DNA from: WGAL01 sp964570865
Lineage (GTDB): Bacteria > Bacteroidota > Ignavibacteria > Ignavibacteriales > Melioribacteraceae
Reading direction: 5' to 3'
Length of the DNA: 64,000 nucleotides
Assembly: GCA_964570865.1 (NCBI GenBank)
Contig: CAZMZM010000005.1
Span: forward strand, 1-64,000
The number at the start of each line of letters is the position of its first letter. The first letter of the stretch is position 1. Shown in pieces: positions 43,134-52,442 of the stretch. The position numbers and the translations under genes are program-made. Under the pieces are notes generated by a model, which worked only from the letters and a program-made list of their open reading frames with translations, was not told the origin of the DNA and searched no databases.

Positions 43134-43604
43134 GTGGGTAATTTTGTTTATCTGAGTCGTGAACGTTTGAATGAGTTAGAAGAAGAATTGAAAGAACTGA
43201 AAACCAACGGCCGCAAGCGAATGGCCGAACGCATTGCCGAAGCCCGCTCACACGGCGATTTATCGGAAAATGCCGAATATGATGCGGCAAAGGACGAACA
43301 GGGAATGCTGGAATTAAAAATTAATCAAATGGAGCATATGCTGGCTCGCGCCCGCGTTGTTGATCCCAACTCGATGTCAAAAGAGGAAGTTCACATATTG
43401 GCTAAGGTTACTGTTAAAAATTTAAACAACAACAAGGAATACAAATACACACTTGTTTCGCCCGAAGAAGCTGACATTAAACAAGGGAAAATCGCCGTTA
43501 CATCCCCTGTCGGCGCCGCTCTGATGGGAAATAAAAAAGGAACTACGGTTGCCGCTAAAGTTCCGGCGGGAGTAATAAAATTTGAAATTCTCAATATTGA
43601 ATGA
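43134..43604 (+). CDS. greA: Transcription elongation factor GreA
   Basis: A 156-aa GreA that stimulates RNA cleavage by backtracked RNA polymerase. The N-terminal coiled coil with LSRERLNELEEELKEL and ARSHGDLSENAEYDAAKDEQG (acidic tip D/E), and the C-terminal FKBP-like domain with SPVGAALMGNKKGTTV are standard. The start is GTG at 43134, with GAGG upstream. Short leader contains a terminator hairpin. Confidence 0.96.
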   Translation: MGNFVYLSRERLNELEEELKELKTNGRKRMAERIAEARSHGDLSENAEYDAAKDEQGMLELKINQMEHMLARARVVDPNSMSKEEVHILAKVTVKNLNNNKEYKYTLVSPEEADIKQGKIAVTSPVGAALMGNKKGTTVAAKVPAGVIKFEILNIE

Positions 43605-43610
43605 AAAACG

Positions 43611-43640
43611 GATAAACGAAGTTCCGGTTACTGACGGATG
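43611..43640 (+). repeat. Dispersed intergenic repeat, copy B
   Basis: The same core as copy A (GATAAACGAAGTTCCGG) with a TTACTGACGGATG tail. It continues into AGATTGCCGG (43641-43650), which resembles the start of the AGATTGCCGCG block of the repeat at 73 and 204. It lies between greA and tilS. Confidence 0.65.
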
Positions 43641-43689
43641 AGATTGCCGGGAAATATTAGCATTTCGTTAAATTTAATCAAGTAATTAT

Positions 43690-45066
43690 ATGAAACCAAT
43701 TAGCATAAAAGAAATAGATGAAAGAATCCTTTCTTTTATTGCAAAAAATAGTTTGATTCGGAAATATGATAAAATCCTAATTGGTTTTAGCGGTGGGGCG
43801 GATTCACGGTTTGTTCTTTATTTTTTGCTGAAATATGCCAGGATGTTCTCCCTTAAAGTTGCCGTGATGCACGTTAACCACAATCTGCGCGGGGACGAAG
43901 CAATAAGAGATGAAGCTTTCTGTAGGAATAGCGCCGAAAAATTGAGTATCCCTTTTTATTTAGCGGATGTTGACGTGAATGCTTACGCCCGACAAAACCG
44001 ATTATCCACAGAAGAAGCGGCAAGGATTTTACGGTATCGAAAGTTGGAAGAAAAATGCTCTGAGCTTGGGTTTAATAAAATCTGCACTGCTCACAATATG
44101 AACGATAACAGTGAAACTGTTCTTCTCAATTTATTTAAAGGTGCCGGAACCAAAGGCGTAGCCGGCATTCCGCCCAAAAGGGGTAGAATTATCCGGCCGA
44201 TACTTTCTGTTACAAGAGATGAAATTGAAGCTTATCTGAATAAAGTAAGTGTTGATTTCATTACAGATTCTTCAAATGCAAATATTGATTATCTCCGCAA
44301 TAAAATCAGAATCGACATCTTGCCTGAAATTCGAAGTACAATTAACCCCAAAGTGGATAAGGCTTTGCTGAAATTTTCGGAATTAATGCGGGGTAATAAT
44401 AAAGCTTTAGAGGAAGTTCTCAGTCAAATTCAGAATAAAATATTTATTGAGAATATTGACAGTCTGGAACTTTTGATAAACGAAAACGACAATATATCTA
44501 ACTATCTTATTAACACGGCAATAAAAAAGGAAATTTTCGGATTTTTTAAACAAGAGTTGGATTTTAACGATTTGGAAAAAATATCCCGATTAATTAACTC
44601 TCAAAAAGGGACAAAAATTGAATTCAAAAATCGGTTAACGGCAATCAGAGAGAGGGGAAAAATTATTTTTTCCGATTCGGAAAATAAGCGGCAAAACATA
44701 TTTATTCGTTTTAAGATTGGCGACAAAGTCGAATTTTATGATAAATTTCTCACAGTTGAGCCAACCGATTCAACAGACAGAGAATCGGGTTGTGAAATTA
44801 TTAATTCGGATAATTTAACTGAATTTTTTATCTTAAGAAACTGGAAAACCGGAGATAAATTTACTCCGTTGGGAATGAAAAACCGGAAGAAAATCTCCGA
44901 CTTTTTGACCGACATTAAAATTCCAAACAGCGAAAGAAAAAACGTTTTGGTACTGGAAAATAGGGGCGAAATTATTTGGGTTGTCGGTTACAGAATCAGT
45001 AACAAAGTAAAAATTAATAATATAACAGAGAATAAATTAAAACTATGCGTGAAAAAGAAGATCTAA
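43690..45066 (+). CDS. tilS: tRNA(Ile)-lysidine synthase
   Basis: A 458-aa N-type ATP pyrophosphatase that adds lysine to C34 of the tRNA(Ile) with CAU anticodon. The PP-loop is IGFSGGADS (residues about 31-39), followed by VMHVNHNLRGDEA, AHNMNDNSETVLLNLFKG and the C-terminal substrate domain. Length is normal. It overlaps hpt by 22 nt and begins the tilS-hpt-ftsH run common in bacteria. Confidence 0.96.
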   Translation: MKPISIKEIDERILSFIAKNSLIRKYDKILIGFSGGADSRFVLYFLLKYARMFSLKVAVMHVNHNLRGDEAIRDEAFCRNSAEKLSIPFYLADVDVNAYARQNRLSTEEAARILRYRKLEEKCSELGFNKICTAHNMNDNSETVLLNLFKGAGTKGVAGIPPKRGRIIRPILSVTRDEIEAYLNKVSVDFITDSSNANIDYLRNKIRIDILPEIRSTINPKVDKALLKFSELMRGNNKALEEVLSQIQNKIFIENIDSLELLINENDNISNYLINTAIKKEIFGFFKQELDFNDLEKISRLINSQKGTKIEFKNRLTAIRERGKIIFSDSENKRQNIFIRFKIGDKVEFYDKFLTVEPTDSTDRESGCEIINSDNLTEFFILRNWKTGDKFTPLGMKNRKKISDFLTDIKIPNSERKNVLVLENRGEIIWVVGYRISNKVKINNITENKLKLCVKKKI

Positions 45067-45608
45067 ATCCCGATTTTATAAAAGTCGGAAATGAAAAATT
45101 TATTCCATTCATTACGGAAAAAGATCTGCAGAATAGAATAGCAGAACTTGGGAATCAGATTTCCGATGAATACAAAGGGAAGCTGCCGATTTTTATCGGG
45201 ATATTAAACGGCTCATTTATGTTTTTGTCGGATTTGATGAAGAATGTTTCAATCAAATGCGAAATGGATTTTTTTAAGCTGTCGAGTTACGGCGATGAGA
45301 AAATTTCGTCCGGGAAAGTTAAGTTACTGAAAGAGTTGAATGCAGATATTTCCGATCGGCACATTATTATCGTTGAGGATATTGTTGACTCCGGTCTTTC
45401 AATGAAATATATTGAAGACTTAATTAATGAGTTACAACCTGCTTCAATGAAGCTTGCATCGTTGCTTGTGAAGCCGAATAGCTTAAAGTATGACGTAAAA
45501 ATTGATTATATTGGGTTTGAAATTCCCGATAAGTTTGTTATCGGATACGGATTGGATTATGCGCAGCGATACAGAAACTTGCGCTCAATTTACATCTTGG
45601 AAGAATAA
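45045..45608 (+). CDS. hpt: Hypoxanthine phosphoribosyltransferase
   Basis: A 187-aa purine salvage enzyme producing IMP or GMP from hypoxanthine or guanine and PRPP. The PRPP motif is HIIIVEDIVDSGLSM (about 105-119), with the FIGILNGSFMF, FKLSSYGD and VIGYGLDYAQRYRN segments typical of bacterial HPRT. It overlaps tilS by 22 nt and precedes ftsH by 18 bp. Confidence 0.95.
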   Translation: MREKEDLNPDFIKVGNEKFIPFITEKDLQNRIAELGNQISDEYKGKLPIFIGILNGSFMFLSDLMKNVSIKCEMDFFKLSSYGDEKISSGKVKLLKELNADISDRHIIIVEDIVDSGLSMKYIEDLINELQPASMKLASLLVKPNSLKYDVKIDYIGFEIPDKFVIGYGLDYAQRYRNLRSIYILEE

Positions 45609-45626
45609 AGGAGAAATTACACGATT

Positions 45627-47753
45627 ATGTTAGAATTTAATATGGAAGATAATAAATCAAAAAAGCCGAGTCCGAAAAAAAATGCACCTCCCGACCCTAA
45701 AATGCCGAACGGTGATTTTGATTGGGGGAAAGTATTAAAAACAGTTTTTAGTTGGGGCGCAATTATTATTGCAGCTGTTATTTTTATGCAATTAATGAAC
45801 AACGGTGCTGCTAATGTTACCGAAGTTCCATACGGCGTTTATGAAACGTTTTTAGACAGCGGGAAAATAGCATCGGGACGTTTAATTAAATCGGATGTGA
45901 ATGATTACACTTTCGAAGGAACTCTGAAAAAAGAAGAAAAAATTCACTTAAACGGTGTTTTTATCAATGTAAAAAAATTCTCGGTAACTTTAATTGAGCC
46001 TGTAATTCAACAGCAGGAAAAACTCTGGCAAGAAAAAGGCGTTAATTTTACATTTGAAAAAGATTCTAACGAGTGGGTTACAATTCTCGTAGGACTTCTA
46101 CCTTGGGTCTTTATTATCGGTTTGTGGATTGTATTTATGAGACGAATGCAGGGCGGCGCCGGCGGTTCGAAAGGAGTTTTTAATTTTGGAAAGAGTAAAG
46201 CTCGTATGATTGGCGAATCTCAAATAAAAGTAACGTTCGAAGATGTTGCCGGAGAAGATGAAGCCAAACAGGAACTGAATGAAATTATTGAATTCCTTAA
46301 GGAACCGGCTAAGTTTCAACGGCTTGGCGGAAAAATTCCTCGCGGCGTTTTGTTGTTGGGACCTCCCGGAACCGGTAAAACATTATTAGCCCGTGCGGTT
46401 GCCGGAGAAGCCGGCGTTCCGTTTTTCACTATTTCGGGTGCGGACTTTGTTGAAATGTTTGTCGGCGTGGGCGCCAGTCGTGTTCGCGACTTGTTTGATC
46501 AAGGTAAAAAGAATGCGCCTTGCATTATTTTTATTGATGAAATTGATGCTGTCGGACGCCAAAGAGGCGCCGGACTTGGCGGCGGACATGATGAACGCGA
46601 GCAGACTTTAAATGCTTTACTGGTTGAAATGGACGGATTTGAGCAGAACAGCAGTGTTATTATTATTGCCGCTACAAACCGCCCTGATGTTTTAGATCCG
46701 GCATTACTTCGTCCGGGAAGATTCGACAGACAAGTAGTTGTTGATCGTCCGGATGTAAAAGGGAGAGAAGGCATTCTGAAAGTACATACGCGTAAAATTC
46801 CATTGGGAGATGATGTTAATCTGGAAATTCTTGCAAAATCGACTCCGGGTTTAGCGGGTGCCGAACTGGCAAATCTTGTAAACGAAGCGGCTTTGCTTGC
46901 TGCGCGTAAAAACAAGAATCGTGTTGAGATGCATGATTTTGAAGAAGCCAAAGATAAAGTAATGATGGGAACCGAACGCCGGAGCATGATTATCTCCGAA
47001 GAAGAGAAGAAAACAACGGCTTATCACGAAATGGGACATGCCCTCGTTGCGCTGATGATTCCCGAATCCGATCCTGTCCATAAAGTTACTATTATTCCAC
47101 GCGGACGTGCATTAGGCGTTACAACTTATTTGCCTAATGACGAGAAGCATACATATTCCAAGGAATATCTGGAAGCAATGATTGCTTACGCATTGGGCGG
47201 TAGAGCCGCTGAAAAAATTATCTTTAATCAGTTTACTACCGGCGCGGGAAATGATATCGAAAAAGCGACTAAGATTGCACGTAAGATGGTTTGCGAATGG
47301 GGAATGAGCGAAAAGTTAGGACCGTTGGCATACGGACAAAAGGAAGAAGAAATATTCCTTGGTCGTGAAATTACCAAACATACCGATTTCAGTGAAAAAA
47401 CAGCTGAAACGATTGATGAAGAAATTCGTAGAATTATTCAAAGAGGTATGGATAGAGCCGAGAATATCCTGAGTGAAAATATCGATCTTTTACACAAACT
47501 TGCCAAAGAATTACTTGTTCGTGAAATACTTGATGCCGATGAAATCAAAAAAGTTATGAACGGCGAAGAACTTCCGCCGGTTGCTAAAAAGGAAAATGGT
47601 GTTGTTGAAGAAGAGATTCCGGAACATGTTAAGGAATTATTGGAAAAACGCAAAAACGTTACGACTTCTGACGTTAACGCCGAGAAGGAAAGCGAAAATT
47701 CCGACTCCGGCAAAAAGGTTGAGAAAGACACGGACAGCAATGACTCAGAATAA
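45627..47753 (+). CDS. ftsH: ATP-dependent zinc metalloprotease FtsH
   Basis: A 708-aa membrane-bound AAA+ protease. Two membrane segments (about 41-57 and 151-171) flank a short extracytoplasmic domain. AAA+ domain: Walker A GPPGTGKT (245-252), Walker B IFIDEID, and SRH ATNRPDVLDPALLRPGRFDR. The M41 protease domain has the zinc site HEMGH (467-471). The C-terminal tail is acidic and low-complexity. It degrades membrane and short-lived cytosolic proteins. It follows hpt and overlaps the next gene by 14 nt. Confidence 0.98.
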   Translation: MLEFNMEDNKSKKPSPKKNAPPDPKMPNGDFDWGKVLKTVFSWGAIIIAAVIFMQLMNNGAANVTEVPYGVYETFLDSGKIASGRLIKSDVNDYTFEGTLKKEEKIHLNGVFINVKKFSVTLIEPVIQQQEKLWQEKGVNFTFEKDSNEWVTILVGLLPWVFIIGLWIVFMRRMQGGAGGSKGVFNFGKSKARMIGESQIKVTFEDVAGEDEAKQELNEIIEFLKEPAKFQRLGGKIPRGVLLLGPPGTGKTLLARAVAGEAGVPFFTISGADFVEMFVGVGASRVRDLFDQGKKNAPCIIFIDEIDAVGRQRGAGLGGGHDEREQTLNALLVEMDGFEQNSSVIIIAATNRPDVLDPALLRPGRFDRQVVVDRPDVKGREGILKVHTRKIPLGDDVNLEILAKSTPGLAGAELANLVNEAALLAARKNKNRVEMHDFEEAKDKVMMGTERRSMIISEEEKKTTAYHEMGHALVALMIPESDPVHKVTIIPRGRALGVTTYLPNDEKHTYSKEYLEAMIAYALGGRAAEKIIFNQFTTGAGNDIEKATKIARKMVCEWGMSEKLGPLAYGQKEEEIFLGREITKHTDFSEKTAETIDEEIRRIIQRGMDRAENILSENIDLLHKLAKELLVREILDADEIKKVMNGEELPPVAKKENGVVEEEIPEHVKELLEKRKNVTTSDVNAEKESENSDSGKKVEKDTDSNDSE

Positions 47754-48408
47754 TTCCCGAGAAATCGATTACAAAAGCGAACTTCTTCGCAAAAGTATTC
47801 ATTTAACATCTCTCCTAATACCAATTATTTATTATTTTATTCCGGAAGGATTAGGATTAACAATCCTAATCCCGCTGGTTTTATTTTCCTTAATCGTAGA
47901 TACTTTAAAAATATTCTCTAAAAAATTCAGACAATTTTTCATAAAATTTTTTGGATTCATGCTTCGTGAGCACGAGCTTGACGAAAGCAAACACACATAT
48001 ACCGGCGCAACGTTTGTTCTATTGTCGGCGCTGATTACCGTGCTGATTTTTCCAAAGGTCATTTTTATCACGGCCTTTTCGATTTTGATAATTAGTGATA
48101 CAAGCGCAGCTTTATTCGGACGTAAATACGGAAAACATAAATTTCTTGCTAAAAGTCTTGAAGGCTCATCTGCTTTTTTCGTGTCGGCAATTGTTGTCGT
48201 ACTCGCTACTCCTAAAGTTACCGGAAGTTTTACGGAATATCTGATTGGTTTTGTCGCCGCTTTAGTAGCAACTTTCGGAGAAAACCTTTCCTACGGTTGG
48301 GCTGACGATAATTTTGTAATTCCCCTCTCGGCGGGACTTACAATGTGGATTCTTTATCAACTCCTTTTACCCGGTGTTCCCCTCATACTTCCTAACGTCC
48401 CCAATTAA
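47740..48408 (+). CDS. Polyprenol/diacylglycerol kinase-like (dolichol kinase family) membrane protein
   Basis: 222 aa with about six membrane helices. The first helix follows ELLRKSIHLTSLLIPIIYYF; the conserved TYTGATFVLLSAL, ISDTSAALFGRKYGKHKF and KSLEGSSAFF blocks match the CTP-dependent dolichol/phytol/diacylglycerol kinase family. The start ATG 47740 overlaps ftsH by 14 nt; the open frame extends further upstream but only into ftsH. The lipid substrate is not predictable. Confidence 0.8.
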   Translation: MTQNNSREIDYKSELLRKSIHLTSLLIPIIYYFIPEGLGLTILIPLVLFSLIVDTLKIFSKKFRQFFIKFFGFMLREHELDESKHTYTGATFVLLSALITVLIFPKVIFITAFSILIISDTSAALFGRKYGKHKFLAKSLEGSSAFFVSAIVVVLATPKVTGSFTEYLIGFVAALVATFGENLSYGWADDNFVIPLSAGLTMWILYQLLLPGVPLILPNVPN

Positions 48409-48462
48409 TTGAAACCTTATACCGCTTCATCTGTTAAAAGAGAAAAATTTAGGTGATTTAAG

Positions 48463-49533
48463 ATGAAAAAACAATTACTGATTTTATCGATTATTCTGCT
48501 TGTGTTAACTTTTGCCGGTTGTAGTTCAAAAAGGGAAGCCGTTGGCAACGACGACCAAATTATTGTGGTTGCCGACTCCTCAAATTACAGTCAGTTGGAA
48601 GGAACACTGTTGATGGTGTTGAGTAAAACAATATACACGCCTCAAGCTGAAAACCTCTTTACTCTTCGCCGAATTAACGTTGAAGATTTACCAAAATTTA
48701 ACAAATGGAAAAACATTCTTATTATTTCTCCTCTAAACACAAAAACACCCACAACCAAATATATTAAATCCATACTTGATTCAACTGTTCTAAATTTAGT
48801 GAAATCCGGGAAAGAGTTTTCTTTTATTAAAAAGAACCTATGGGCATTGCACCAAATGGTTTTGATTGCCACGGCACCAACGGTAGAAGAACTTAAAGCC
48901 GATTTACTGAAAGAGAACAAAAATATTCTCTACTATTTTAAAAAAGCCTCGGATGAACGATTAATGGCAAGAATGTTCCGCCCTAAGTTTGAGAACCGTG
49001 CGATTGCGGATTCTCTTCTAAAAAAACATGATTGGACTATTTTCGTTCAAGCTGATTTTAAGGTAGCCATTGATAGCGCAAAAGAAAATTTCGTTTGGCT
49101 CAGAAGAGCAATGAACTCCGATATGGAGCGCTGGGTTTTCGTTAAGTGGTGGGACAACGCTTCCCCTTCCATGCTCTCAAAAGACTCCGTGGATGTGTTA
49201 CGAAACAGAATTACAAAAGAGTTCTACACAACTGCGGACGATTCGGCACATGTGGAAATTGCGGATAATTTTATGATTAAAAAAGAGGTTAATTTCAACG
49301 GACGTTATGCTATTATGACTCAAGGTCTTTGGCGAATGAGCGATAAAAGCATGGGTGGACCTTTTGTAAATTACCTTTTTTATGACAAAGCGCAAAGACG
49401 TGTTTACATGCTTGACGCTTCGATTTACGCTCCTAAGTATTACAAGAAGAAAATCATTCAGCAAGTGGATGTAATGCTTCACACATTTAAAACGAGAGAT
49501 GAAATAAAAGCGGAAAAGAAGAACAATAAGTAA
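48463..49533 (+). CDS. DUF4837 family lipoprotein
   Basis: 356 aa. The lipobox FAGC places the lipidated Cys near residue 20. The mature protein contains VVADSSNYSQLEG near the N-terminus and ends with the DGR-like GRYAIMTQGLWRM and YMLDASIYAP segments seen in DUF4837 proteins, a Bacteroidota-type family of unknown role. It lies 54 bp after the kinase-like gene in the ftsH run. Confidence 0.82.
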   Translation: MKKQLLILSIILLVLTFAGCSSKREAVGNDDQIIVVADSSNYSQLEGTLLMVLSKTIYTPQAENLFTLRRINVEDLPKFNKWKNILIISPLNTKTPTTKYIKSILDSTVLNLVKSGKEFSFIKKNLWALHQMVLIATAPTVEELKADLLKENKNILYYFKKASDERLMARMFRPKFENRAIADSLLKKHDWTIFVQADFKVAIDSAKENFVWLRRAMNSDMERWVFVKWWDNASPSMLSKDSVDVLRNRITKEFYTTADDSAHVEIADNFMIKKEVNFNGRYAIMTQGLWRMSDKSMGGPFVNYLFYDKAQRRVYMLDASIYAPKYYKKKIIQQVDVMLHTFKTRDEIKAEKKNNK

Positions 49534-49583
49534 TATAGCTCGGCAATGTTTTAAGAAGAAATAATTTAGTCCGCACTTTTTCT

Positions 49584-49630
49584 AAAAAAAAGAATGATTC
49601 CACAGACAAGTTATCTGCGGGAATCATTCT
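49584..49630 (-). terminator. Rho-independent terminator of the hslVU operon
   Basis: An 11-bp stem AGAATGATTCC/GGAATCATTCT (49591-49601 with 49620-49630) is followed on the minus strand by a run of eight Ts. It lies 30 bp after the hslU stop. The stem could also stop transcription from the opposite strand but has no T-tract there. Confidence 0.85.
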
Positions 49631-49660
49631 CGCTTATAAAAATCAGTGTTCCCTTAAAAG

Positions 49661-51040
49661 CTATAAAATGTACTTACTCAAATCTCTGTCTTTTACTATT
49701 GAAGTAAGTTTATCCTCAACCATCTTACCTGAGATTGTAATATCATTCTCTTTATTTTTATCCGGCACATTAAAGAGAATGTCTTCCAACAGTGTGGTCA
49801 GAATTGTATGAAGACGGCGAGCTCCAATGTTCTCAACCTGTTCATTAACTTCCGCCGCAATAGATGCCACTTGTACGATAGCATCTTCTTCAAAACTCAG
49901 ATTAATATTTTCCGAACGGAGTAGCGCTGCGTACTGTTTCAGCAAAGCATTTTCCGGTTTCGTCAGTATTTCGACAAAATCATCCGCCGACAAGCTCTTA
50001 AGTTCAACGCGAATAGGAAAACGTCCTTGCAATTCAGGAATTAAATCCGAAGGTTTCGCCACATGAAATGCACCTGAAGCAATAAACAATATGTGGTCGG
50101 TTTTAACCGGACCATATTTTGTGTTCACCGTTGAGCCTTCTACAATCGGCAGCATATCACGCTGAACGCCTTCACGAGAAACATCCGGTCCGCTTCCTTT
50201 GCCGCTTGAGCCGGCCACTTTATCTATTTCGTCAATAAACACAATTCCCGACTCCTGCACTCTTCGTACCGCTTCGCGCTGAGCAGCTTCGGTATCGATT
50301 AATTTTTCGGCTTCCTCCTGTGCAATAATTCTGCGGGCTTCACTAATAGTAGTTTTTCTCTTCTTCTTCTTTTTCGGCATCATCGTAGAAAAAATTTCTT
50401 GGATGTTAATTCCCATATCATCCATTCCGGTTGGTCCGAACACTTGCATTCCCGCCGCAGGAACTACAAAATCGAACTCAATCACTTTATCGTCCAAATC
50501 CCCTTTTTTAAGTTTTTCACGCATCCATTCGCGGGTTTTGGAATTTCGTACGGATTCCGAATTAGATGTGTTTTCGTCTGTGCCATAATCAGGAGCAGGT
50601 GTAGTTACCGGCGGAATAAGAATATCAAGAATTTTCTCTTCGGCTATTTTCTTGGCTTTTTCAAAAACCTCCTCTTTCTTTTCCGACATAACCATATTCA
50701 CCGAAAGTTCGGTCAAATCGCGAATCATTGCTTCCACATCGCGTCCCACATAACCTACTTCGGTAAATTTAGATGCTTCAACCTTAATAAACGGTGCATT
50801 TGCAAGTTTAGCCAAACGTCGCGCAATTTCGGTTTTACCTACTCCGGTAGGGCCAATCAGGATTATATTGTTAGGCATAATTTCTTCGCGAATAGTATGT
50901 TCAACCTGCTGACGGCGCCATCTGTTACGAAGCGCAATAGCAACAGCCCTTTTCGCATCATGCTGACCGATAATATATTTATTCAGTTCTTCAACAATTT
51001 GCGAAGGGGTTAAATTTTCAATCAAAACTTTATTACTCAT
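49661..51040 (-). CDS. hslU: HslU (ClpY) unfoldase, ATPase subunit of HslUV
   Basis: A 459-aa AAA+ unfoldase that feeds substrates to HslV. LTPSQIVEELNKYIIGQHDAKRAVAIALRNRW starts the protein; Walker A is GPTGVGKT (63-70), Walker B is GIVFIDEIDKVA, and sensor region GRFPIRVELKSL is present. The I-domain spans about 110-245. Length normal. It overlaps hslV by 8 nt, with ATG 51040 lying in the hslV end. Confidence 0.97.
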   Translation of the reverse strand: MSNKVLIENLTPSQIVEELNKYIIGQHDAKRAVAIALRNRWRRQQVEHTIREEIMPNNIILIGPTGVGKTEIARRLAKLANAPFIKVEASKFTEVGYVGRDVEAMIRDLTELSVNMVMSEKKEEVFEKAKKIAEEKILDILIPPVTTPAPDYGTDENTSNSESVRNSKTREWMREKLKKGDLDDKVIEFDFVVPAAGMQVFGPTGMDDMGINIQEIFSTMMPKKKKKRKTTISEARRIIAQEEAEKLIDTEAAQREAVRRVQESGIVFIDEIDKVAGSSGKGSGPDVSREGVQRDMLPIVEGSTVNTKYGPVKTDHILFIASGAFHVAKPSDLIPELQGRFPIRVELKSLSADDFVEILTKPENALLKQYAALLRSENINLSFEEDAIVQVASIAAEVNEQVENIGARRLHTILTTLLEDILFNVPDKNKENDITISGKMVEDKLTSIVKDRDLSKYIL

Positions 51041-51587
51041 TTTTATTTTCCTCTAAAACTTCAACGTTAATTTTATCGTTAGTGTAAATACAAATATCGG
51101 ATGCGGTTTTAAGAGCTTCGGCTACGATATTTTTCGCCGTCAAATCACTGTATTTTACCAACATTCTGGCAGCGGCAAGCGCGTACATTCCGCCCGAGCC
51201 GATAGCAACGATATTATCGTCAGGCTCAATCACATCTCCCGTACCTGATACAATAAACGTGTGATCTTCCGAAACAACTGCAAGCATTGCCTCAAGCTTT
51301 CGCAGATACTTATCGGTACGCCAATCTTTTGCCAATTCGACAACACTCCGTTCCACATTACCTCTAAACTGCTCCAGCTTTTCCTCAAATCTGCCAAGCA
51401 AAGTAAATGCATCGGCAGCGGAACCTGCGAATCCGCACATCACTTTTCCGCCATAAAGTTTACGTATCTTTTTTGAATTATGTTTTACAACCGTGTTGCC
51501 CAAAGTAACCTGTCCGTCACCGCCAATTGCCGCAACTCCGTTATGAATAATTCCCAATATTGTAGTTGATCTTATTTCCGGTTTCAT
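51033..51587 (-). CDS. hslV: HslV (ClpQ) peptidase subunit of HslUV
   Basis: A 184-aa N-terminal-nucleophile peptidase. The predicted mature start is Thr8 in RS-TTILGI, so a 7-residue pro-segment (MKPEIRS) must be removed; E. coli HslV has only Met before the Thr. GDGQVTLGN, FAGSAADAFTL and the SGTGDVIEP block are typical. It forms the dodecamer that pairs with HslU. First gene of the hslVU operon. Confidence 0.97.
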   Translation of the reverse strand: MKPEIRSTTILGIIHNGVAAIGGDGQVTLGNTVVKHNSKKIRKLYGGKVMCGFAGSAADAFTLLGRFEEKLEQFRGNVERSVVELAKDWRTDKYLRKLEAMLAVVSEDHTFIVSGTGDVIEPDDNIVAIGSGGMYALAAARMLVKYSDLTAKNIVAEALKTASDICIYTNDKINVEVLEENKNE

Positions 51588-51812
51588 TATTTTCCTAAAA
51601 TTTTTTAATAATAACTTTAAAAGTAATCAATTTAGTTTAATTTTATTCGTTCTCGTTAGACCTATTTCAATTCTTTTTGTTCCGGATTTATTGATTAGAA
51701 ATATCCGAAAAGCCTTTTGCTGAAAATGTAACAATTATACTCCCGATATGACTTTAGATTGCAGGGAGAACGAACTGATAAAAGCCTATCGATTGAAAAA
51801 AGTTTTTGGATA

Positions 51813-52442
51813 TTATTTGATTGCTTTTTTCCTTACCAAAAATGCAGGTAAAAACATCGGCTTTGTTTTTTTGTACCGTAGATAAACATCACCGTAGATT
51901 TTGATTAACTTCTTTTCCTCAAAAAATGCGCCTACTACAAAATAAATTGTTCCCGAGATAAACAAAACCAGATAAGTTACATCCATGTAAGGACGAGCAC
52001 CGATAAAGAGTATTGAAAAAAAATATACCGGATGTCTGCAACATTTGAAAGCTCCGCTAATTCTAAAATCGGGACTTTCATCCAAATCTTCGATTTTGTA
52101 AGTTCCCTTAAAATATCTTACCACCTGTTTTACACCGATAAATTCAAGTCCGTCAAAACTTTTAGCCGTCCAAACCAAACCGATAAAAGATAATACTTGA
52201 ACGGCAAATATTACCATATCAAAAGGATAAGCGACCTCATAAACTAATTTATCGGATTTAGGAATTAAGAAAAGAATTGCAAAAAATAAAACTGTTGAAA
52301 AAAAATTAAAGAATAGTCTGTAGAAAGCAATTTTGTCGCCAATAATCTTAACCAACCTGTGTTTAAAATCGAGAGATGCCATTACCGAATGTAGGACTCC
52401 GAACAATGCCACTCCGATAATCATCAAAAAAACTTGTAACAT
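51813..52442 (-). CDS. ICMT/PEMT-family membrane methyltransferase-like protein
   Basis: 209 aa with about five membrane segments. The C-terminus has the PEMT/ICMT-type motif CCRHPVYFFSILFIG followed by FFEEKKLIKIYGDVYLRYKK, the glutamate pair and YG-Y that bind SAM. NnrU-like or other unsaturated-lipid methyltransferases share this pattern; the substrate is unknown. ATG 52442 overlaps the rpoN stop by 1 nt (TGATG); TTG 52445 is an alternative. It is cotranscribed with rpoN. Confidence 0.8.
   Translation of the reverse strand: MLQVFLMIIGVALFGVLHSVMASLDFKHRLVKIIGDKIAFYRLFFNFFSTVLFFAILFLIPKSDKLVYEVAYPFDMVIFAVQVLSFIGLVWTAKSFDGLEFIGVKQVVRYFKGTYKIEDLDESPDFRISGAFKCCRHPVYFFSILFIGARPYMDVTYLVLFISGTIYFVVGAFFEEKKLIKIYGDVYLRYKKTKPMFLPAFLVRKKAIK

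Noticed and set aside
46386..46987. Several long antisense open frames within ftsH
   Set aside because: They are shadows of a highly conserved coding region with no independent start or homology.
47581..47739. Long N-terminal extension of the kinase-like protein inside ftsH
   Set aside because: Lys/Arg-rich frame-shifted reading of the ftsH tail; the membrane protein begins after ATG 47740.
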